This document shows, in pieces, positions 58,856 through 64,000 of a DNA stretch of 64,000 nt. Source of the stretch: Clostridium sp. AN503 (lineage in GTDB: Bacteria; Bacillota; Clostridia; Lachnospirales; Lachnospiraceae); assembly GCF_040719375.1 (NCBI RefSeq), contig NZ_JBFDTP010000001.1:372001-436000 (forward strand), given 5' to 3'. The notes beneath the pieces are model-generated. The model worked only from the letters and a program-made list of their open reading frames with translations, was not told the DNA's origin and searched no databases. The first letter of the stretch is position 1. Each line of letters begins with the position of its first letter. Made by a program: the position numbers and the translations under genes.

Positions 58856-59868
58856 AAGAAATACCCCACAATCAGCAAAACAAGAAATATCGGTACAGAA
58901 ACAGACGCAAACAACATCATCAGACGTCCCGTATCTACCGGCAGCTCCCCGCAGACCTTCCCGGTCTGTCCATTGCAGGCAAAGTAATATACTTTATCCT
59001 TTTTCGGGTCCCTGTAGGTTAAAGTCCACACCGGCATCAGAGCATAATCCCATTTCTCATCCCTCAGCTCCGTATTCTGCTGACGCACCTGAAGCGCATC
59101 ATAGCCGCTGACTCCGGCTCGAAGTGCATTTCCGGCAAAGTCCTTGACCTCCTGCCTCACTGTGACCTGGAATTTATCCTCCTCCATGTCCCGCTTCTCT
59201 GCCATAAAACCGGACAGATAGCTCATGGAAAACGGCTGAAGTTTCTCCATCTCGAAGGGCAGCACTCCCTCAACCAGCTTGCGGTTGGCCTTGGACAGAG
59301 CGTTGCGGGTAACGTGATCCACCTGCATCTGGCCTTCCCGGCTCACATCATACTTTTGTGTCTGGGTATACTGGGTATTGCCCGAGGTCCAGATCTTGCG
59401 CTTAACACCTTCCGCATCCAGCTTTCCGTCCACCTGGCAGCTGTACAGCCAGTAAGGAAAATAAACACCGGTCATTTTTTCTATCTGGTCTTTCGTATAA
59501 AATGCTTTTGGAATGTATTTCTTTTTGCGGATCCATTGATCAAAAATGTCCAGTGCCTTCGCTCTGTCTACCGCAAACGGAAGCACATAGTCCGGATGGT
59601 ATTCGCCCTGCATCCTGCTTGACAGCACCACCGGATTGTGGCAATAATAGCAGAAGGTAGCCACCGTGTTTTCATCTGTAACAATCTCCGCGCCGCAGCT
59701 GGGGCAATTGTACAGGACCGCAGTTTCGCTGTCCTTCTCACCCATTACAGCGTCCAACTCTTCCTTGGTAAACAAAGACCGGCAGTATTCACAGCGTTGT
59801 TTCTGCGACTCTGGGTCGAACCGCAGATCCCCGCCGCAATTGGGACATTTGTATGTAATAACTGCCAT
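58852..59868 (-). CDS. TFIIB-type zinc-ribbon membrane protein
   Basis: 338 residues. N-terminal double zinc ribbon: CPNCGGDLRFD...CEYC and CPSCGAEI...CYYC; then a central region with KAFYTKDQIEKMTGVYFPYW, and one C-terminal membrane helix (about 313-336, LMMLFASVSVPIFLVLLIVG). The layout matches Bacillus YdjG. Lies between the SPFH gene (65 bases upstream) and the TPM gene (4-base overlap), so the three probably form one membrane-associated complex. Confidence 0.8.
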   Translation of the reverse strand: MAVITYKCPNCGGDLRFDPESQKQRCEYCRSLFTKEELDAVMGEKDSETAVLYNCPSCGAEIVTDENTVATFCYYCHNPVVLSSRMQGEYHPDYVLPFAVDRAKALDIFDQWIRKKKYIPKAFYTKDQIEKMTGVYFPYWLYSCQVDGKLDAEGVKRKIWTSGNTQYTQTQKYDVSREGQMQVDHVTRNALSKANRKLVEGVLPFEMEKLQPFSMSYLSGFMAEKRDMEEDKFQVTVRQEVKDFAGNALRAGVSGYDALQVRQQNTELRDEKWDYALMPVWTLTYRDPKKDKVYYFACNGQTGKVCGELPVDTGRLMMLFASVSVPIFLVLLIVGYFL

Positions 59869-59933
59869 GGTTCCTCCTGATTCTGATTAGAAATTCACTG
59901 GTACTTTTCTGTTATCTATATCCAGCCGGGCCG

Positions 59934-61187
59934 TCAGCTTCTGGGTTTCCCGCACTCGCTGCAGAATTTACCGCTGTTTACGGTTCCGCAGGAGCAGGTC
60001 CATGGCCCGGAAGCCGGTCTCGGACTGCCGCACTCGCTGCAGAACTTACCGCTGTTTACCGAACCGCACTGGCAGGTCCAGGAACCGGCATTGCCTGCCG
60101 GGCCGGACTGCATCGGGCCTGCCTGGGCCGGATTCCCCTGCGTCGGGTTCATCTGGGCCTGGTTCATCTGGGGCATCTGCCCTGCCTGCGCCTGGTTCAT
60201 CTGCATCTGCTGCATATTGGCTGCTGACGCCGCCCCCATAAATCCGCCGCCTGCGTTCATACCGACGCCCATACCCATGAAGCCAGCCATGGCTCCGTTT
60301 GCGTTGGAGCCTGCCGCTTCCATGCCCCGCGCCATTGCACCCTGCACATAGCCTTCCCGGATCGCCGGGTCGCCCAGCATGGCTCCCTGGTTGCGCATAT
60401 TGATCAGCTTCTGGGACTCCTCATCGTAGGAAATACTGGCCAGTCCCACGTTCATCACTTCAAACCCGCGGTCCCGCTTCCAGTTTTCATCTAAAACCTC
60501 CGACATATGCCGGCTGAGCACGGTGCCCTTGGATGCCACAAAGGAGATGCGCTCTCCCTCCGCGGACATCTTATTGATCGCTACCTGGAGACCTTCCAGG
60601 AATTCATCCATAAACTGTTCATTGATGGAATCAATCTCCACCCGCGATACATTTCTCGGGACCACCTGCTCATAAAACAACAACGGGTCGGTAATCTTCA
60701 CAGAATAAGCGCCGTGAGCCCGCAGAAACAGCTCCGCGTTATAAAAGCTGTCAAAATAGTTGACCGGGTTGCGGGTTCCGAACTTGATCCCCTTGATCTC
60801 CTGCAAGTTTACATAACACACCTTCTGGACCGTGGGAGTGGATCCGCCGTATTTCACGCGGTTGAAGGTCTCTTTTAAGGTATCTTTGAATTCTCCATTA
60901 AACAGGGACGGCAGGGAGGAATTGTCCACGGTGTAATACCCCTCCTCCGCAGTATAGTCCACCACCTTGCCGCCGTCCACTACCATCATGAACTGGTTGG
61001 GATACACATGGATCACGGAGCCGTTGGATACTGTGTTTTCTGTGCCTTTTGTGTTGGAACCCCTGCGGATCTTCACACCGCTGGTGAATACGGTCTGGTC
61101 TCCCATATTGTCAGCCTCAATGACCTCCAGCCACTGATCCGCCAGGGATCCGCCTACCGCGCTTGCAATTGCTTTGATAATGCCCAT
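59934..61187 (-). CDS. SPFH-domain protein with two C-terminal zinc ribbons
   Basis: 417 residues. SPFH/band-7 (virion-core-like) domain at about 20-260: SVIHVYPNQFMMVVDGGKVV, VNYFDSFYNAELFLRAHGAY, then a Gly/Ala/Met/Gln-rich linker (about 290-370, with QMQMNQAQAGQMPQMNQAQM), and two near-identical ribbons: WTCQCGSVNSGKFCSECG and WTCSCGTVNSGKFCSECG. It matches Bacillus YdjI. A phage-shock-type PspA, which accompanies this set in Bacillus, is not in the window. GGAGG-type site before the ATG. First gene of the SPFH-ribbon-TPM unit. Confidence 0.82.
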   Translation of the reverse strand: MGIIKAIASAVGGSLADQWLEVIEADNMGDQTVFTSGVKIRRGSNTKGTENTVSNGSVIHVYPNQFMMVVDGGKVVDYTAEEGYYTVDNSSLPSLFNGEFKDTLKETFNRVKYGGSTPTVQKVCYVNLQEIKGIKFGTRNPVNYFDSFYNAELFLRAHGAYSVKITDPLLFYEQVVPRNVSRVEIDSINEQFMDEFLEGLQVAINKMSAEGERISFVASKGTVLSRHMSEVLDENWKRDRGFEVMNVGLASISYDEESQKLINMRNQGAMLGDPAIREGYVQGAMARGMEAAGSNANGAMAGFMGMGVGMNAGGGFMGAASAANMQQMQMNQAQAGQMPQMNQAQMNPTQGNPAQAGPMQSGPAGNAGSWTCQCGSVNSGKFCSECGSPRPASGPWTCSCGTVNSGKFCSECGKPRS

Positions 61188-61230
61188 CTCTTACCTCCTC
61201 CAGGTCTTAAAACCTTCTATAGCTTCTACG

Positions 61231-61875
61231 TCAATGGGTGGCGCCCTCCGCCGTCCCAATGTCTTTTTGATTGTCCGCGATCGCCTCCACAGCCGCCTCG
61301 ATTCCACGCACGATATCCGCCAGCGCCAGGCTTGGCGCAGGTGACGGGCGGTTCACCACCTGGCTGGGGATAAAGGGTACATGCATGAAACCGCCGCGCA
61401 CGCCAGGGTACTTTTTATCCAGGGTATACAAAACCCCGTACATCAGATGGTTGCACACAAAGGTTCCCGCCGAATTGGAAACGCTGGATGGAATCCCCGC
61501 CTCGCGGATGCGCTTCACCATCGCCTTGATCGGCAGCGTTGCAAAATATGCGGGCGCTCCGTCCTCAAAAACCGGCTGGTCGATCGGCTGGTTCCCCTCG
61601 TTGTCCTTGATACGGGCGTCGTCCAGATTGATCGCTACGCGCTCCGGCATCAGGTCATAACGGCCTCCCGCCTGACCGATGCAAAGTACCGCATCCGGCA
61701 GCTCCCGCTCAATTGCGGCAGTGACCGTATCGATGGATTTCCCGAAAACCGTAGGCACCTCCACCTTCACGATCTCCACCTCACCGATCCTGTCCCGGAC
61801 CTGCTTTACCGCCTCCAGCGCCGGATTCACAGGCTCTCCGCCAAATGGATCAAATGCAGTTAAAAGAAGTTTCAT
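61231..61875 (-). CDS. pcp: Pyrrolidone-carboxylate (pyroglutamyl) peptidase
   Basis: 214 residues from the ATG at 61875 (AAAGGA upstream); the frame extends to 61935 but lacks a ribosome site. Removes N-terminal pyroglutamate from peptides. Catalytic triad: Glu in [20 protein letters not shown], Cys in [14 protein letters not shown], and His in [12 protein letters not shown]. The start [18 protein letters not shown] is diagnostic. It is immediately downstream of the DUF979/DUF969 membrane pair. Confidence 0.94.
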   Translation of the reverse strand: MKLLLTAFDPFGGEPVNPALEAVKQVRDRIGEVEIVKVEVPTVFGKSIDTVTAAIERELPDAVLCIGQAGGRYDLMPERVAINLDDARIKDNEGNQPIDQPVFEDGAPAYFATLPIKAMVKRIREAGIPSSVSNSAGTFVCNHLMYGVLYTLDKKYPGVRGGFMHVPFIPSQVVNRPSPAPSLALADIVRGIEAAVEAIADNQKDIGTAEGATH

Positions 61876-61924
61876 ATCTCGTCCTTTCCGGGACCTCCCG
61901 TCCCAAAATCCGTTTAATATACGT

Positions 61925-62854
61925 TTAAAATGCAAGGAAATACATAAGCAGGATGTGTATGATCAGCATGGTGACCGCCATGGGCGCCTGACTTTTAATG
62001 ATCACATACTTATCTTTCGTCTCCAGCAGCGCTGCCGGCATGATATTGAAGTTCGCAGCCATGGGAGTCAGCAGGGTCCCGCAGAAACCTGCCGTCAGTC
62101 CCAGCGCGCCGACTACCACCGGGCTTGCGCCGTTCATGATCAGGAACGGGATGCCGATACCCACCGTGATCACGGAAAATGCAGCAAAACCGTTGCCCAT
62201 AATGATCGTAAATAACGCCATTGCCACGCAGTACACCGCGCAGGCGATAAACCGGTTCCCGTCAGGAATGATATGACGGACTCCCGCAGCGATCACATCG
62301 CCTACGCCTGCCGCTGTAAACAGCGCGCCCAATGCAGCCAGAACCTGCGGAAGGATACCTGCCGAACCTACATTGTCCATCAGCCGGGTCCCGTCGGATG
62401 CAGCCTGAGCCGGTTTACATTTAAAGATCACGAACGCTACAATAAGAGCAGCTGCACCAGATACGCCGATTGCATTATTTGCTCCCAGGGAACTCCAGAA
62501 GGTTGCAACAAGAACTGCAACAATGGCCAGGCTAAGTGCCGGAATAAATACTGCATTGCCGTATTTGTCCGCCGCCCTGCGCGTCTCTGACGGATTCGGC
62601 ACATCACTCTTACTCTGACGTACCCTGCCCATGGCAGTTATAGCCGCCATTGCGATCACACACAGCCCCACGATCCATTTAGGGATATAGGGTCCTGCAA
62701 TAAAAGTAAATGCCAGGATAAACCAGAATGCCGCCGTATAGTAACGGGCTTTCAGTTCTGCATCCTTCAGAGCCTTCACCCCTGTCAAAGTAAAGATAAG
62801 TCCGATAATACAATAAAATACCTCAGCAACGATCGTACTCAATGTCCAAGTCAT
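61925..62854 (-). CDS. DUF979 membrane protein
   Basis: 309 residues with about 9-10 membrane helices. Contains [20 protein letters not shown] and [20 protein letters not shown], the pattern of DUF979. It overlaps the DUF969 gene by 4 bases (ATGA). DUF969/DUF979 are found next to pyroglutamyl peptidases and 5-oxoprolinases and are thought to form a transporter, perhaps for 5-oxoproline or pyroglutamyl peptides (established context, unproven role). Confidence 0.85.
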   Translation of the reverse strand: MTWTLSTIVAEVFYCIIGLIFTLTGVKALKDAELKARYYTAAFWFILAFTFIAGPYIPKWIVGLCVIAMAAITAMGRVRQSKSDVPNPSETRRAADKYGNAVFIPALSLAIVAVLVATFWSSLGANNAIGVSGAAALIVAFVIFKCKPAQAASDGTRLMDNVGSAGILPQVLAALGALFTAAGVGDVIAAGVRHIIPDGNRFIACAVYCVAMALFTIIMGNGFAAFSVITVGIGIPFLIMNGASPVVVGALGLTAGFCGTLLTPMAANFNIMPAALLETKDKYVIIKSQAPMAVTMLIIHILLMYFLAF

Positions 62855-63549
62855 GCTTTATCCGCCCCCTTCGTCTTTTTACCGGAAAAACGCCGGTTCA
62901 GCTTCGTATCATAGATCAGGTTAAAACAGATTCCTGCCAGAACCGCGCAGGCTGCGATCAGCACAGACTGGCTGGCAATCTGCAGAGCATTCACCTCATA
63001 CCCCTGTTCCGTCAGTGTTGATACGATCAAAAGTGTTCCGGATGCACCCATAAAACAGTTCTGCGCAAAGAAGTTGCCATAGTTTTCATTGGCCGCGCAC
63101 AGACCCTTGATCTCATCCTCCGTCAACTCATCGATCTCACCGTATTTTGCAATAGCCGCGCCCTGCGCCATCGGATTGATCAGCGGCCGTACAAACTGGG
63201 GATGACCACCAATTCTCAAGGAGAAAGAAGCCGCGATCGCACGGATGACCAGATACACCGAAGCCAGCCTACCCGTGGTGGCATTCTTGAGCTTCTTGAT
63301 CAGATCCACCGCCTTGTCCTTCAGCCCGTTGCGCTCACACAGCGCGATGACCGGCAGGGTCAGCACAAATAGTGTTGCCGTCCGGTTGGTAATAAATGCA
63401 GTTCCCAGGATATCCAGGATATTCATCGGCGAAAGCCCTGCCACCAGGCCGGTGACTAACCCCGCCACGACTACCGTCGCCATAGCATCGAATTTCAGCA
63501 TGAATCCGATGATCACAACTACTACGCCTATCAGTTTGAGTATCTCCAT
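62851..63549 (-). CDS. DUF969 membrane protein
   Basis: 232 residues with about six helices. MEILKLIGVVVVIIGFMLKF, SFSLRIGGHPQFVRPLINPM and NYGNFFAQNCFMGASGTLLI are typical of DUF969. First gene of a three-gene unit DUF969-DUF979-pcp. It likely works as a membrane complex with the DUF979 partner. The start is preceded by a GGAGGA site. Confidence 0.85.
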   Translation of the reverse strand: MEILKLIGVVVVIIGFMLKFDAMATVVVAGLVTGLVAGLSPMNILDILGTAFITNRTATLFVLTLPVIALCERNGLKDKAVDLIKKLKNATTGRLASVYLVIRAIAASFSLRIGGHPQFVRPLINPMAQGAAIAKYGEIDELTEDEIKGLCAANENYGNFFAQNCFMGASGTLLIVSTLTEQGYEVNALQIASQSVLIAACAVLAGICFNLIYDTKLNRRFSGKKTKGADKA

Positions 63550-63680
63550 ATACAGATTCCTCCTCCATAAAATTTAATCAGGGGACACGGACTGCAAAGC
63601 TGACGCTTTCCATTCTGCATCCCCCTACTCATTAAAATTGTACTAACAAATCGAGATTTTGGCAATATTTATTTCATAAA

Positions 63681-64000
63681 TTACGACTGTTTTCCGCTGG
63701 AAATAGCACGTATGGCAATCCACACAAAGAGCGCCGCCATCAAAAGCTGGATCACCACGCTCACGCCAACCCATTGGGCAAACACTGGGCTTGCACTGTG
63801 GCCTCCAAACCATTGCCCAACATTGGCTGTCACCTGCGCCTGTCCTGTCAGCTGGCTGATCGTCACTAAAAAGGTTGTGGTAGGATTGATCAGCAGCAGA
63901 TATAAAAGCCCTCCGGATGTGGCGTGGGCAGGCGACTGCCCGATGGACGCAAAGTAACTGTCCACATGCATTCCGCTCATATAATAGGCAAACTGGTTAA
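63681..64000 (-). CDS. Unidentified membrane protein, 5' end outside the window
   Basis: The last 106 codons of a gene that runs off the right edge. Two membrane helices are visible: LLYLLLINPTTTFLVTISQL and VGVSVVIQLLMAALFVWIAI, with short loops (GMHVDSYFASIGQSPAHATS). The C-terminus is short (RAISSGKQS). I do not recognise the family; it has the look of the C-terminal end of a multi-pass integral membrane protein such as an ABC-type permease. Confidence 0.5.
   Translation of the reverse strand, partial: NQFAYYMSGMHVDSYFASIGQSPAHATSGGLLYLLLINPTTTFLVTISQLTGQAQVTANVGQWFGGHSASPVFAQWVGVSVVIQLLMAALFVWIAIRAISSGKQS

Overview
The window looks like a chromosomal segment of an anaerobic, low-to-mid GC Firmicute, most likely a Lachnospiraceae (Clostridium cluster XIVa, Enterocloster/Hungatella-like). 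This rests on the gene content and codon style: AGGAGG ribosome sites, the order secE-nusG-rplK-rplA-rplJ-rplL, Lachnospiraceae-type SpaA adhesins and DUF6774/DUF6273 proteins, and Feo iron transport. No species is claimed.

Layout. 1-9490: carbohydrate block on the minus strand. It holds a partial tagaturonate reductase (uxaB) with a two-operator promoter, then a mannitol-type PTS regulon of two transcription units: mtlA, a second mtlA-like gene and mtlR; and mtlF, a 1-phosphofructokinase and a frameshifted sorbose-1-phosphate-reductase-like gene. Both PTS promoters carry the same -10/-35/upstream-operator architecture. 9496-12526: a GGDEF protein, an XRE regulator, a cold-shock protein with a structured leader, and a LysR gene coupled to an FtsL-like gene. 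12643-16453: translation/transcription core rpmG-secE-nusG-rplK-rplA-rplJ-rplL (read on minus), with an L10 leader/attenuator, repeated leader motifs before rplK and rplA, and a tandem repeat between rplJ and rplL. 16590-20377: class I ribonucleotide reductase nrdAB with an NrdR box inside its promoter. 20537-26467: a flavin-binding-like ferredoxin protein, a GNAT enzyme, comF, recD2 and mreB.

26500-27430: two copies of a C-rich, hairpin-containing RNA-like element flank a degenerate hicAB toxin-antitoxin pair. 27457-46263: a 19 kb surface-protein locus on the minus strand, with a frameshifted DUF6273 secreted protein, a GLUG-type secreted protein, a secreted transglutaminase-like protein and a 4303-residue LPGTG-anchored adhesin with about 12 SpaA/Cna-type isopeptide-domain signatures and a possible N-terminal thioester domain. 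This is the most unusual part of the window.

46756-57290: an ABC-F protein, FeoA, two tRNAs (Gly-CCC, Val-GAC), a run of small zinc-ribbon, Ltp-repeat, DUF11, Cu/Zn-SOD-like and single-helix proteins, an amidase and FeoB; feoA and feoB are about 6.5 kb apart. 57308-64000: a HIT protein, a membrane-associated module (SPFH + zinc ribbon + TPM), and a pyroglutamyl-peptidase with the DUF979/DUF969 membrane pair, probably a 5-oxoproline salvage unit. The window ends inside an unidentified membrane protein.

Three loci show gene decay: two genes with one-base deletions, and hicAB. These could be real or assembly errors. All family names come from reading motifs; no database search was run.
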